Positions 21,781 through 34,379 of a DNA stretch of 64,000 bases are shown here, one piece after another. Position 1 is the stretch's first letter. Every line of letters begins with the position of its first letter. Both the position numbers and the translations under genes were made by a program. The notes beneath the pieces are model-generated. The model was not told the origin of the DNA. It saw only the letters and a program-made list of their open reading frames with translations, and searched no databases. Source of the DNA: Kingdonia uniflora (Eukaryota > Streptophyta > Magnoliopsida > Ranunculales > Circaeasteraceae). The DNA lies in contig JACGCM010002657.1 of assembly GCA_014058105.1 (NCBI GenBank), forward strand, positions 496,001 through 560,000, in the 5' to 3' direction.

Positions 21781-24700
21781 TGATTCGTTTAATTTTGGTT
21801 TCGGTGGAAACCCTTGGTTTTAAGGTTTGTGATCGTGGAGTGATTTCAAGGTTTATGATTAATGATGGATTGGGTTTAATTGTGAAGTATTAGGGTTTAT
21901 AGAAGTGTATGTTTGTTTGCAGGTGTTGGACTGATTTTGGAGTTGTGATTATGGGGTAATTGATTGAGTTGGCCGGTGGTGGTGTTTTATTGGGTTTATC
22001 TCCGGTATGGGGCGATGAGGTATGATTGATTATTGGCTGGTGGCGGTGATTTTGTGGGTTGTATTGTCAGTGATTGGGTGGCTGAATTGGTTGGGTTTTA
22101 CTGCAGTTTGTGATGTTATTTCATCTGTGGAGCTGATATGAAAATCAGTTTTGGGTTAGAATCATTTGTTGGTTTGTGATTGGGCTCCGGTACTTCGTAG
22201 TGGTTGACGTTGTGGTGTTCCCGCTCCTTTCGGTGACTCATTTGGGTTCCGGAAGTCGATTCGCGAAGAATTTTACCATTGGGGTGCTGCTTGGAGAGTT
22301 TCGCCGAGATTGTCGTTCTGAGCATGGTTTTGTCAGGTGAGTTTTATCTTCCTAAATAACTAGATTATTATGCAGATTCATGAGTTATAGAAATGCATAG
22401 TTTAGTATACTTTTATGGGTTATCCGTTTAGCATACCTTAGGCGAGAATACTTAAGGGTTTGATAAGTTAGTAAAACCAGCGAGAATGTGAGTTTAGCTA
22501 CTAGATTGAACTTGTAGGTTATGGTTAGTCATAGGTAGTTGTTCTCAGTTGTCGTCGATGTGACGATAACTTATGAGATTCCTTTTAGACCGATTTCATT
22601 GAAGGTAGTTTTCACGAATCTTTTCTTCGTTGAGGTTGAGAACAAAGGTATTTCTCAGTGTGTTGCGACGCCTCAGCGTCGCTATATATATAGTATATAT
22701 TGAGTGTGGAATTGTTGGTTAGTTATTAGGGTGCCCAGCTTGTTTCAGGGAACTAGAAACTAGGTTTGGCTATTAGTGGAGATATATGGACGACATGTGG
22801 TTTTGCCATATTTCTCTGAGATAGTATAGTTCTTACCTTATAGTTATAGCACCTTGGTTAGTTTAGGTTTCTGGACTTGGTTCCAAGTTAGTCTTGGGGC
22901 GATATAGCTTTAGTAAGACATGGTCTTCGATTCGGAGCTCGTTCTCTTACCTGTAATTGTTTTGATTAGTCTTAGGATTAGTCTAGGTGTACTCTGTATT
23001 CTTGAGACCTGGTCCTTAAGCACTGTCGTTGTGATTGGTGGTTGTTTGGAATGGTAGATTCCATGTGGGAGTGTGGTATCTTCTGGACTGTTAGTTGTTG
23101 GTAGTGAGCAGACGGCTTGTCCGTGGTAGTTGGTCGTAGATGTTAAACTTCTGATAGTTTGCCTTAGGATTGTTTGCTTATTGTGTTGTGACACTTATTG
23201 TCCTCATGATTTTTAGAGCTAATAGAGCTTACTTATTAGGCCTTCTTTCCCTGGGATGAGGCTTATAGGGTTGTATTCCCTTCCGTCATCTAGGAAGCAT
23301 CGAGATAGCATGGCTCTTGTGAGGCACGCCGTTGAGCCAGGTGGTTTATGAAGTTGTACGTCACCCATGATGTTGGAATGGGTCTAAAACCTCTTGTTGA
23401 ATCTGATTCCTGTACATCCGTGTTGGAGACCTATGTACATGATTAAGGGATTATGATGCAGTTCGGTTATTGGGGATTGTTGACTACTTGTTAGACACTT
23501 GTAGGCCATCCCATGAGTACTAGTCTTTGTTGACAGCTAGAGTACTGTTGCCTTGATGGTAATCATGTTGCTTTGAGGAATCTAAGAGACTGATGTTGTT
23601 TAGATGTCGTGACGGTTAAGTTGCTGTTTCATGTAGGTTTAGATGGTGCAACTGAGTCGCAGGTGGGCATCTGTGTTAGTTGTGGTTGCCACACTTGCAG
23701 GCAGGTGGTTATCTTATTGTGTGCTGGATATGTTAACTGTAGTTGTGTTTCAGTCATTTGGATTTTTGCTCACATCCATAAATAATATATTCTTCTTATC
23801 TTACTGCGATTGGATACATAAATAACTCTATCTCGGCTAACCCTCGAAAGGTTCCAAGATTCCTTAATCGGGTTAAAATAGTAGGTGGGTGTGGGACTGG
23901 CACTATCATACCTAATTTACCCATTCGGGAGTGTGGGATGGTATGAGACAGAGTTATCAGGTCTCAACTTAGTCCTCGTTGAGGTTCAAATACCTTGAAA
24001 TGTAAAAATATAGTTTGGACGTTGGTTTTGATAGATTGATGTAATATCCACATAGTCTGGTCGAGCTAGTGCAGTACATCGGACCCTTGTATCCAATAAT
24101 ATCCTGTAAGGTAAATCCTTTTTTTCTGCAGTTGTCAACCCACTTTAATTTTAGGGTCTAGTTTATCGGGTTGACCACTCTAAATCATTCAGCATTGGGA
24201 TAGGTATGGGACTATCCCACTTCATCATAACACATCATCATCATCATCATCAAGGATATCATTGCATCTCTGCATACTTCCTATTCGCAGGTTCTTCTGA
24301 TAAAAATCCTTAACTCTCTCTGCATTATGTTTAATATAAAATCCTCTGCACTTGGGATAATCATAAGATTATCTCATTCCATCATATCATTATCATAACA
24401 TATCATTGCATTTGGGATAATTATGGGATTATCCTAGTTTATCATAATCTTCTCCTTTTATTTAAATTCTTCTTCTCCTAATTGATTTATGAAATCTTTA
24501 GCATTCCTCTTATTTCTGCATATTCCTCTCCACTCTGCATCTATTTCTCTCTCTTCTGTATCTGATATTTTAAATAGGTTATTTAGTCATGTTGGTTGCT
24601 GTGCGCTTTAGGCTGATATCTGGCTGTGGGCGATATCGCTTAGCTTGTGATAACTTTGGGGTTATACCTGGTTGGGGTTTGGGTAACCTTGTTGGATTAT

Positions 24701-25842
24701 TGTGAGCCGAGGGTGTTTACACTCGTGTGTGATTGTATCTCTGAGGTAGATTAGTTGCGCATGGTGCTGAGGGCTACGGTAGTGATTAGAGTGTAGTTAG
24801 TTTTCCTTGTGACTGGAGTGTAGTTATAGTCTTAGCACTCCTTTGCTCGATATATGTATATATATTTATAGTATAGTTAAATATAATCATTAGACTAGTT
24901 ATGTACCTATTAAATACCTATTAGACATCCTTGGTTTATATATATATATATTATTTATCGTTAGATATTATTATGTCTTATTATTATTATTATTATATCC
25001 ATCTTATTGGTTAGTAAAATCGTTTAGCTAATTTAGGGAGTTAGTAAGCCGTGGTTTGCTCGCTCCCGCATAATAACATTTCAGGTTTAGTTGCTGCTGT
25101 GGTGATCCTTGGAGAACTAAGCTGGAGGCTCATTCTCCAGTTATTACTGTTGGGCTTGCTGCGTAGTGGTTTGTAGAATCTTATGTTTAGATATTGTTAT
25201 CTTAGTCTTCCACTGTTTATGTTTTTTCTTATTACTATGTCGTGATACTATTGTGAACGACTGGGCCAAAATTTGTCTATGGCTCAGTTGTTCTTGGGGC
25301 GAATCTTTGGATTCCCCGACCTGCAAATCCTCGAATCTCAGTAATTGGTCTAGCTACCGATTACTGGATTTTTGGGCCTGACAGAATAAAATGAACTAGA
25401 TTGAAATATATTCGAACAGAGTCCAGTTTGTTTGAATAGAATGAACCAGATAAGGATCTATTCAAATAGAAAAAGGTTTATTCGAATAGAAAGAGCAGAA
25501 ACTGGGCAAAAGATTCCTCAATGGAAAACTTCACGAAAAACTCAGAAAACCACGAATCCCTTCCGAATCTCACCATACCACAATCACAACAATAACAACA
25601 ATAATCACAACGCCTCCACTAATCCAATCACAGGCACCCAAGCACAACTCACCTCCTCTGCCAATAACCTTCGAAACCACTGAAACACAAAAAAGGGGAA
25701 AAGCACAGAACCAGATAAGAGCAAGGAAATGTAGATGCAGAAAGTGATGATGCATGATGTATGGTATGAATATGGATGCGTGGTGCATAATGATAAATAA
25801 AATAGAATAAAATAAAATAAAAATCCGGAACACTACAATTAT

Positions 25843-27290
25843 CATGTACATGTGTTACGTTGGGCTTGTTTCCTAATGATTCACATGGACACGTAGCTAC
25901 TATAACCTTCTTAATTAGAGGTTCCATACTCGATGAGCTGACTACACCATTAGTCCTTTCATTTCTCGTACGTTGCTTCTGAGCCACCGACTTAGCATTC
26001 TATTTTATAATAGGGCGTCCTCTAATGACGCACAGTTTAGATTTATTTGCGGGGCACACACCAATTCCTTGAACATAAAATCATGTAGGTACATTAGTTG
26101 CAGGTATATGGACATAGGTTGCTTTCACAACATCGTTGAATGCATCCGACAATTCATTAGTAACCTATTACAAGTGTAGAATCCGTTACGATTCCTTGTC
26201 ACCCTGGTTGATCATGGGATCTAGATGAGATAACAATGTTGTTTTCCAATTAATCTTGGAAATATCCTCAACATTAATTATCATATCTCCCCCCAATACT
26301 GAAATATCATCTCGTCACAGTGACAATCCATGAATCTCACTGTAAATATGTCATCATTCGTGGGTTCTAAATATTAAATGATAGATGGTGAATCTTAACC
26401 TATGTAAATACCTAGCCGATGTTTGGGTCTCATCTTCGTATGTTGTGGCGGTACGCCAACACCTATACAGAATGTCTAATTACTTGTAATTGAGCGATAC
26501 TAGTCTTGGTCCTAGTTACTAGTTGTTTTGGGGAATATTGATTATCTGCTATTTGATAAATTCTAATCAAGGTGGAAAAATGTAGAATTATGCGGCCCCA
26601 TCCATTAATTAGTTAGAGTCGAGATTGTAATGACAATGGTATAACAATTAATTGTAATTGCTTGATTAGATTCTCTACCATCTCGTTCTAGGTATGGGAA
26701 TGGGTTACTAAATACTTGACATTTATCCCATTAGCGGTACTGTAATCAACAAAAGCTTTGGAGGTGAACTCGCTAACTCTATCAAATCTCATAGATTTGA
26801 TCGAGTGATTTGGGAAATGATCCCGCAGTCGTATAATATGAGTAAGTAACCGTATAAATGCCATATTCCTAGACGATAATAAGCAAACATCTGACCATCT
26901 TACAGATGCATCAATTAAGACCATATAGTATTTAAATGGACCACTATGTTGATTGATAGGTCCACATATATCTCCATGGATACGTTAGAGAAAGGCTAGA
27001 GATTCTAACTCCATCTTTGTCTTACTAGATTGGAAAATTAGCTTTCCCTGAGAGTAGGTATTGCACGGGCAATCTGGTTGTACTCAGATATTCTCTCCTA
27101 TCAATGAATGTCCAGAGGTACTATTGATAATCTTTCTCATCATCCTTGTTCCAGGATACCCGAAACGATCATGCCAAATCCTAAACATTTTCTCTTGCAA
27201 CTGAGAATAGTTAGTAATTGCATATGTTTCGACATGCTTGAAAGCTATGGAATAAATCCTTAAGGCATGCATTAGACACCATTCCAATAT
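25843..27290 (-). pseudogene. Ty1/copia integrase
   Basis: Minus-strand order: pre-integrase zinc motif region with KMFRIWHDRFGYPGTRMMRKI (27100-27190; the His are partly kept), the core with MVLIDASVRWSDVCLLSSRN (first Asp) and SMRFDRVSEFTSKAFVDY (second Asp), VKYLVTHSHT, then a linker with LEDALL and, nearest the breakpoint, MAQKQRTRNERTNG. Several stops separate these. The fragment ends at the ATTAT duplication and continues at 11344 leftwards. It would insert copia cDNA if intact. Confidence 0.85.
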
Positions 27291-27379
27291 AATTTATTAA
27301 CCTTTAGGTAAATAGGTGATGCATATAACCTAGCTATCACCGTCTCCTATTATTTTTACTTGAAAATCGTTATCATGTA

Positions 27380-27650
27380 TATCCTTTCAACTGAGTAAAT
27401 TCTTGGAGGATTTACTAGCTTATAAAGTGGATTTAATACCCAGTATTGTAACGTTAGGGAGTGATAGAATTGCGCTCCCCGATCCCTTTATTATATTGGC
27501 CAACCCCATCACAATTTTAATGTCCTCGACATGCGAGGTCAAAGACGAGAAGTACTTTAAATCCTATAGAATCGAGTATGTGGTAACACTTTCTATTCGG
27601 CTAGTGTCACAACCCATCAGATTATCAATCAGTACACTATGAATAGAGAG
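27380..27650 (-). pseudogene. Ty1/copia protease remnant
   Basis: Minus-strand reading gives SHVEDIKIVMGLANIIKGSG, ILSLPNVTILGI and SKSSKNLLS, matching the second half of the copia protease (usual pattern GxGxIxL...LxNVLYxPxLxxNLIS). The DTGA-type active site is not recognisable, and an AT-rich stretch (27650-27950) separates it from gag. Confidence 0.55.
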
Positions 27651-27959
27651 ATCCATTAGGCTGCCTGTTTATAATAGCTATAAACTATCATACAACAAAT
27701 TAACTACTATCTTAAATAATAATTTGATTAATCTTTTAGAATAAAAGAAATGATCTCATAGATGGATACTAAAATAATGTATGTTACAAGCACTTATTAA
27801 ATCTAAATATCACTGATTTGTTCTCAATGCAATAAGGAAAAGTACTAATAAAGTAAATCAAAGCTAGCAACTAAGAAAAGAAACTACTAGTATTCTTTTT
27901 AATGTGATATTACTCATCTCCTGAGATATAACTACTTCATATCACTCTGTACGTTGATC

Positions 27960-28861
27960 CGCGCCTACGTTTGATTCCCTGAAGAAATCGGTTGTTGCAC
28001 ACTTCATAGTTGTAATGTGAACATTAGTTGTTATATGGTGAGTATGAACATCATTGTCTTTGGCCACCCTCAATGTCTGGCAGTCCCATGCCCAATGTCA
28101 TATTCCACCATAGTTAAAGTAAGGAAATCCCTGATATGGCTTTTTTTCCTTCTTTTCTTTCCCTGGTTTGATAATTTTCAAGAATTCGTTACCTTTGTGA
28201 GGGCCCTGAAATTTATGATTCCTGCCCTTTTGTTTACTTTGGAGCTCCTTTTGCCCTTTCTATTCTTGCGTCCCTGACCGTATTTGTTGTTTACTTGAAA
28301 TTGAATATTGTGTGACCCTAGTAGTGCCTTTCTCCCAGCGGGCTGCATCTCATAATTCTTCATCAGGAATTATCATTATTCTCTAAGATGAGTAGCACCT
28401 AAATCAAGGCTTTATGAGTCAAAATATTATCTTGCCGATATTGCCTCTAAAGTGCAACATTACTAGCGTGTAAAGTAGATAGGGTCTTCTCTATTATCTT
28501 AGCATCAGTAACTTTATTCTCGCACAACTCAAATGCTTTGGAATCGAAGGTTGTTTCACAAGTAAGTTGCTCTAGGGAGCATTATTATCTTTTACTAACC
28601 AAAACATACTTTTAAGCTACCCCATAAATCAACTGGCTCAACTTTGTTGAGGTATTCTGTCTTCAAGTCATTCTCAATGTTATGATGGTGGTAGAATAAG
28701 GGTTTCACTTTGTCAATAGTAGATTTAGTATTGTCAGCGACGATGGTCTTCTATAGACCCTGAAACTTTAGGTACAAGTAAATGTCGATGCATCATGTAA
28801 GGTAGTTGGCTTTAGTGAGCATCAACGGAGGAAATTTAACGTTCTTGAGTTTTGCAGACAT
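27960..28861 (-). pseudogene. Ty1/copia gag
   Basis: The minus-strand frame starts MSAKLKNVKFPPLMLTKANY, typical of copia gag proteins. It continues with KVKPLFYHHHNIENDLKTEY, LEQLTCETTFDSKAFE and a Lys/Gly-rich tail. A zinc-knuckle relic YFNYGGI-HWAWDC lacks the first Cys. Stops and shifts occur throughout, for example after 20 codons. Confidence 0.75.
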
Positions 28862-30979
28862 TTATTATACAAAAATCTACATCTGAATCAGTAGTACTCT
28901 TGATAAATATTTTATATTAATATAATTCAGTTTATAGTGCATAGAATATAAAAAGTCATAATTCGCAATCAAACTATTAATTGAACCTCGTTCATTATTG
29001 TAAAACTCATGAAATTCTTTCAAAGTATTAAATCCTACCTTTACCTCGTAAATTGACAATCTTAACCTTTGAAATACGTTCCAATGTGTTCTTAGCCAAG
29101 ATGTCTATTCAAAATCATTCGATGTTGTGATCCTTATCTAACTTCTAGGATGATTTAATTCACAAAGTTCTATAAGGTTGGTATATTCTTGCCAAATGAC
29201 CCAATTGATATGAATATAATGGGGTATTAGATATTTAACAAACATATGGTCCCTTGCACAAAGTTTGCTGAGTTCCAAAGATATGTATATTAAGCCTGTC
29301 TTGAACTAACCATCTAGAAGTGTAAGAGATTGCTATTAGTGCCTATGTACTTTGTGATGCTATCAAGTAACATCTAATTGTACATAGATATAAGAAATTG
29401 GTTCCCCAGAATCCATGTTCTTAGAAACAAGACTATATCAATTCTTAATTGATCCCTAAGTAGTGTCCTAGACATCTGTGTCATTCAATTATGACTCTCA
29501 TTCATATCTGAATATATGTATTTTTGTTTCGTGTTATTATAGATCCCTCATAAAATAACTAGTATTCTAGGGGCATATATTTGATATCATATATAGTTGT
29601 AGCAAGAAATTATAAATAGGTATTAACGAGTACTACATATATATGATATATGAAGAGTAATAGAAAACTAGTAGGCACCTTTACTAATAATAAAAATATT
29701 TTCTAAAGAATTAAAAAATATTGGGTCCCCCTAGAGGTTGAGTCCTAAAAGAAAAGGGTATTATTTTTCAAAAATCAGACAAAAAATAATCGGACCTAAG
29801 TCATATCTAATATGATCTGCCAAACTGGATCAAGTCTGATCCGATTTAGGTCTAGTTTGGCCCTCCACCATGGCACGTGGTCCACACACCCTGGGTCGTG
29901 TGACCTTCACGTTCAATCACAAACCCTTAGTCGTGTGACCTACATGCCCTCAAGCACATGCTTGGCACGTGGAGGCATGGTGGCACGGTGACATGATTGT
30001 ACAGTGGTACAGATGGCATGATGGCACACTAGAATGTTTGCATGCACTTGGTACGCGCGTTATACCCCGAAAGGCGAACAATGCCTTTGGTACATAGTCT
30101 TTGTCTTAGGACGTAGTCTGTACCTTGGTACTATGTGACTCGTGTGGGTCTAAAACGTTAGTGCATTTATTAACTGACACGTGTTTTTTTTTTTTGCTTG
30201 TTGCTGTGGGGACGTATCCATGCCACGTCATCAGTGGGACCACTACCACATCATTGGTAGGCCCTGTCACATCATCAGTGGGGTCTACTGCCATATCAAA
30301 TATAGGCCCTGCCACGTTATCGGCAGGGTCCACTACTACATATGTCAATAGTGGGTTCCTCTGCATTGCCATGGCAATACCTCTGTGGGTCCATGAAACT
30401 GATTAAACACTGTTGTCTTCAACACATCAGCATGCGGTCCAACATTGATACATCAGCAGTTGTTGTTGTTGACACTTATCATGTGAGAAACCCAAGTATG
30501 CCACACACGTGGGTCTACCCTTGTGTGACGTCAACATGCATGGCGAAGCCCTAGTTATGACTCATACGTGGGTCTCACCCTTGTGATGCTGGTAGCTGTG
30601 CTGGCAACGTGTAAACCACTTCCAGCCCATTTTTCAGTGGCAATTCTGGTCACCTAGGGCGTAAAAAAAAAGGCCCTATCCCCTCGGAAGAGTATAGTGA
30701 ATCATAATCACGCAAAACAATGATATTAATGCCTAAAACATTTAAAACCCTAGAAAAGGGAAACATAAACAAATAGGCCTTTTAATAACCTTAATTTTTC
30801 AAATCAGCACTTATAAATCTCTAAAAACCCAAAAAACAGCCAAAAAAATGTGATCTAATCATTCATAACTATATCACAACTATATATAGATTGTAGCAGA
30901 GAGATCTAATTAATCCTATCACGAAGATCTAATCAATATATCAATTTTGAAATAGTTCAGGTTTGTAGTTTTTATACCA
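28862..30979 (-). other. Untranslated leader between copia gag and 5' LTR
   Basis: About 2.1 kb with no believable gene. The half near gag (28862-29700) is AT-rich. The half near the LTR (29800-30650) is GC-richer with degenerate direct repeats of a CCACATCATCAGTGGG-like core every 22-45 bp. This is long for a copia leader, so part of it may be an unrecognised insertion. Confidence 0.5.
29870..30612. promoter_or_regulatory. Cluster of ACGT-core motifs
   Basis: CACGTG occurs at 29874, 29966, 30178 and 30506, TGACGTCA at 30526, CCACGTCA at 30222, CCACGTTA at 30312 and TACGTGGG at 30565, with more ACGT cores nearby. These match G-box and C-box forms bound by plant bZIP factors. Function here is inference. 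Confidence 0.5.
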
Positions 30980-31151
30980 TGATCTTGAAGAGAATGATAA
31001 AAAAACTTGCAAACCAATCTAGAAGCTCCTCTTAGTACATAGCTGATAGCGTATTAGGTTTTGTATCCCCTAGCAAGCAATAAATCAACACATACATATA
31101 AATATAATATGAAAGATAAAGAAATATTCTTTACTAAGATCAAAAACCTTA
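30980..31151 (-). repeat. 5' LTR of the copia element, inner part
   Basis: TGATCTTGAAGAG begins right after TTTATACCA, which looks like a decayed TCTGATACCA primer-site complement. The LTR seems to run to the TTA at 31149-31151 and to resume after the Harbinger element at 41174. The outer LTR end is not located. Confidence 0.5.
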
Positions 31152-31188
31152 GGCTCAGTTTGGTTCGAGGCAAACTGGATGCAAATAC
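31152..31188 (+). repeat. Left terminal inverted repeat of Harbinger element
   Basis: It starts GGCTCAGTTTGGTTCGAGG and pairs with 41137-41173. Inside it, GTGTTTGGTT recurs at about 31208, 31257 and 31308, and inverted near the right end (about 40874 and 40924): subterminal repeats of the kind transposases bind. Confidence 0.93.
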
Positions 31189-32173
31189 AACAGTTTGCCT
31201 TTTCAACCGATTGTAGGTGTTTGGTTCAACTTAAATTCAAGGGGAATAAGTTGTAGGTGTTTGGTTCATTGGAAATGCAAGTCAACTGCAAGCTTGACCA
31301 AATACATGTGTTTGGTTCAATTTTGAAAAACAAATACAAACAGTTTGCTACTGTTTGTTTCAAGGTTAATAATCCAATGGAAAAGCAAGGAATTTGTATT
31401 TGGTGTAAAATGGACTCCTTTTCTCTGCATTTTGTTGTAGCAAAAAATATCTACAACAAGACTTGCATCGAAGACTCTCTCTTCCCACCAAAAAAAATCT
31501 TTCTTTCCACAAAAAAAATCTCTCTTCCCGCCAAAAAAATGTCGTGATCAAAAACAAAACAAAGTCCTTTTAGAACAAAAATCTTGGTTCTCCTAAACCC
31601 TCATACTTCTGCAAACAATCTCATACATCTTTTTTTCTCTCTCCTTGCTTTTGCTATCAGTTTATAACGAAGAATTGGATAATTGATTCTAATCATGTTT
31701 GCTCTTTCTCCCCAATAACAAATTTTAGAGTCCAAGATCATCGATTCAAAGATTTATTTAAGTTTTAATCAATACCCATATTCTTTATTTCTCAAATGGT
31801 GTAAATATTGAATGTTTATTTTGAATTCAACCCAATTTTAGTCTAATTTTGTAAGTTGGGGTTTTCTGGTTGATTTGTGAAACACAGATACCCTTTGTCA
31901 CAGAGGAAGAATTTGGGTGATTCTAGCAGTTGGGAGTAAACTGCTGCTAATTTCTTTAAGGTTTGACATCTTTACTTGTCTTCTTCATTTCACATTTTAA
32001 TTGATTGTTCTTTCTCGATCCTTGCTTTTGTCTAGTTTTTGTAACAAAAATATTTTTTATGTAGAGTTTTATTAGTCAAATACACATAAGTTCCAATCAT
32101 TTTTTGTAGTTTATTTTGTTTAATTTTGAATAAGGAACTATTTTTCTTGTTAGATTGGGAACTTTTTTGAATA

Positions 32174-33586
32174 ATGGATAACTTTAAAGAAGAAAGTGAG
32201 ATGCTTGTTGTTGCTACTGCTTCTTCGGTCGTATTAGAAGTTACTGCCTTCGCAAAATAAATACTTGATAATAGTATGGGTCCTTATGTCAATAAGGTTG
32301 CTGAGAGAGATGACTATATGAGCCCTATTTTATCCAACGACAGGAAGTATAAGTCCAACTTACTTATGATGCAAGGTCCATTCCATCGCCTATGTGGAAT
32401 GCTTAGGGAGAAAAGGTTGTTGAGTGATACAAGAAATTACAGTGTGGAAGAACAAGTGATGCATTTTTTTACATATAATTGGCCATAATGTGCGATTTCG
32501 GGTGGTTGAGACTCGGTATTTTTGTTCTTTAGAAATGGTCAGTCATCCGTTTACTAAAACGCTATCCGCTATCGTTAAACTTTATAAGTACTTAGTGGAG
32601 AACCACAAAGATTTCATTCAAAATGGAGGAAATCAGCCCCAAGTTACTGTTGATTCCCGTTTTACCCTATACTTCGAGGTAAATATAATTCGTACGTATA
32701 ATAAATTTATCAATGATTCATCATTCATAGATAATATAAAAACATTTTTAGGACTGTTTGCGTGCACTAGACAGATCACACATTGCAGCTAATGTCCCAA
32801 AAGTGGAGCGAATTAAATTTAGAAGTGGAAGAAATGGTAGGACAACCCAGAATATATTAGTTTCGTGTTCCTTTAACTTAAAATTCACTTATGTATTAGC
32901 GGGTTGGGAAAGAACTGCGCATGACCTGCAGGTTTGGGATGAAGCACATTCCAGGATGAGCCCTTTTATTATTCCTAATGGTAAATAAATATATTATTTT
33001 ATACTTTGGTATTACATAATATTAAATTTTCTTAGTGAAGCAACTCCTAACATTATTATTATATGAATTGTTAGGAAAATACTATCTTGGTGATGCGGGA
33101 TATACAAACGAACCAGGAATTCTAGCCCCTTATTGTAATACACGATATCATCTGAATGAGCTCATAGGTCATAAACCTCAAACACATAAAGAGTTGTCCA
33201 ATAAGCGTCATGCATCTCTTAGGAAAACAATTGAGCGAGCGTTTGGAATACTAAAGAAACATTTTCCATTGCAGTCAACTGATTTGTTGGTCCCATACAA
33301 ATTTCAAGTCAGGATAACCCTTGCTTGTTTTGGGCTGTATAATTTCATTATGGGAGGTGATCCAAATGACCCGATAACTGTGGAAGCTAGTATTGATGAT
33401 CAGGCTCCAGCACAAGATATAATTTCAATACCTACTGCTTCTAGTAGCCAATCAACTACATATAGGGGAGGCCAGAACTGTTGGGCAAACTTCAGAGATA
33501 TCTTTGGACATACATGTTCAATGTTTATACGAACCGAAGAAATAACCAATCAAATGTCGCATAGTTGTTATTTTATGTTATTCTAG
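32174..33586 (+). pseudogene. Harbinger transposase (DDE superfamily 4)
   Basis: From ATG 32174 the blocks are LLMMQGPFHRLCGMLREKRL, YSVEEQVMHFFTY, GHNVRFRVVE, then ALDRSHIAANVP (first Asp), QNILVSCSFNLKFTYVLAGWE, AHDLQVWDEA (second Asp), YYLGDAGYTNEPGILAPY, RYHLNE and SLRKTIERAFGILKKHFP (Glu). All three catalytic residues are visible. An intron lies between PNG and KYYLGDAGY (donor GTAAATA at 32985, acceptor TTGTTAG near 33072), the usual place in this family. Defects are a stop at 32258-32260, a frameshift near 32480 and another near 32755. Confidence 0.92.
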
Positions 33587-34379
33587 TACTATTATTGTTT
33601 CATAGTTCAACTTCCATGTTTACATTTTCATTATATTAAATGAAGTTTGATATAAATTTTGTTTGTCCTGTAATTATTATTAAATTATCATGTTAAATAT
33701 CTTTATGGATTGTCTGATTTTATTTGTCAATTCACTATAACATCTTGTCTAGATATTGATGAATTTATCTGTCAGTTTATTTATATCATCTTATAAATAG
33801 AGATGGCCGAAAGAATGATCTGGGACTCAAATATGGATGATGGTCTGATTGAGTCTTTAGTTGAGTTAATCAAGGCTGGGAATAAAAATGGTCGAGTTTG
33901 GGATGAATCTGTTTGGGAACCTGCAAAAAATACTGTCTTCAACAAGTCTCAGAAAGTTGTTAGGAAGTCCCATATGAAGAGTCATCTTCGTACTCTGCAG
34001 AAAGGACTAAAAGGATTCTATAAGTTGTTGAACAAAAGTAGATTTGGATGGGACTACATGAAGAACACCGTGACTGCATCTGCTACATGTTGGGATGAGC
34101 TTCTATCTGATAAGGCTCGATCGTATTATACGTTCTTACTATTTAATTATTACATTTAACTATTTAATATATTTTCTAGTCGTCTATGAATGCTATCTCC
34201 CACTTAAAAAGACTACAAAGTTCTACTAAATATTACTATTGAGAAACATATAAGTATAATTAAACGTGAGATCATGAGGAATACTGCTAGGAATATTTTT
34301 CAGTGATGACAGATTTTGTAAATCTTCTAGTAGTTACCTAATGGAAGTAATCTATATTTTTATCTCTTGATTGTAGCCA

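Larger units (their letters stand above)
20944..25383 (+). mobile_element. Solo LTR (4440 bp) of a related chromovirus subfamily
   Basis: It begins TGTAATGTCCC and ends GGGCCTGACA, with GAATA duplicated at 20939-20943 and 25384-25388. Its last ~60 bases align with the reverse complement of the host LTR start (shared GGTCTAGCTACCGATT), so it is the same superfamily in the opposite orientation. It contains no gag or pol, which indicates loss of the interior by LTR-LTR recombination. It has its own TTCGAA array and a TATA box. ORFs of up to 130 codons inside it lack family features. Confidence 0.9.
11350..25837 (-). mobile_element. Chromovirus (Tekay/Del-like Ty3/gypsy) with 2.6-kb LTRs
   Basis: Both ends are visible: TGTCACG at 11350 and CACTACA ending at 25837, with the 5-bp duplication ATTAT at 11345-11349 and 25838-25842. 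The minus-strand interior carries gag, protease, RT, RNase H, integrase and a C-terminal chromodomain. A primer-binding site flanks the right LTR and a polypurine tract the left one. The long LTRs and chromodomain fit the Tekay/Del lineage; the lineage call is by memory. A solo LTR at 20944-25383 is nested in the right LTR. Confidence 0.92.
18776..25837 (-). repeat. 5' LTR of the chromovirus (right), split by a solo LTR
   Basis: The LTR is 18776-20943 plus 25384-25837, about 2617 bp once the duplicated GAATA is discounted, matching the left LTR. The split falls within its TTCGAA array. It is the LTR that would drive transcription. It has no coding content; long ORFs in it are chance. Confidence 0.9.

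Noticed and set aside
21431..21823. 130-codon plus-strand ORF in the solo LTR
   Set aside because: It spans the TTCGAA array, the TATA box and a T/CT microsatellite, has low-complexity Phe/Ser runs and no family features. Chance ORF.
30106..30554. Overlapping ORFs on both strands in the copia leader
   Set aside because: Their Thr/Val/Asp patterns reflect degenerate DNA repeats; no homology recognised.
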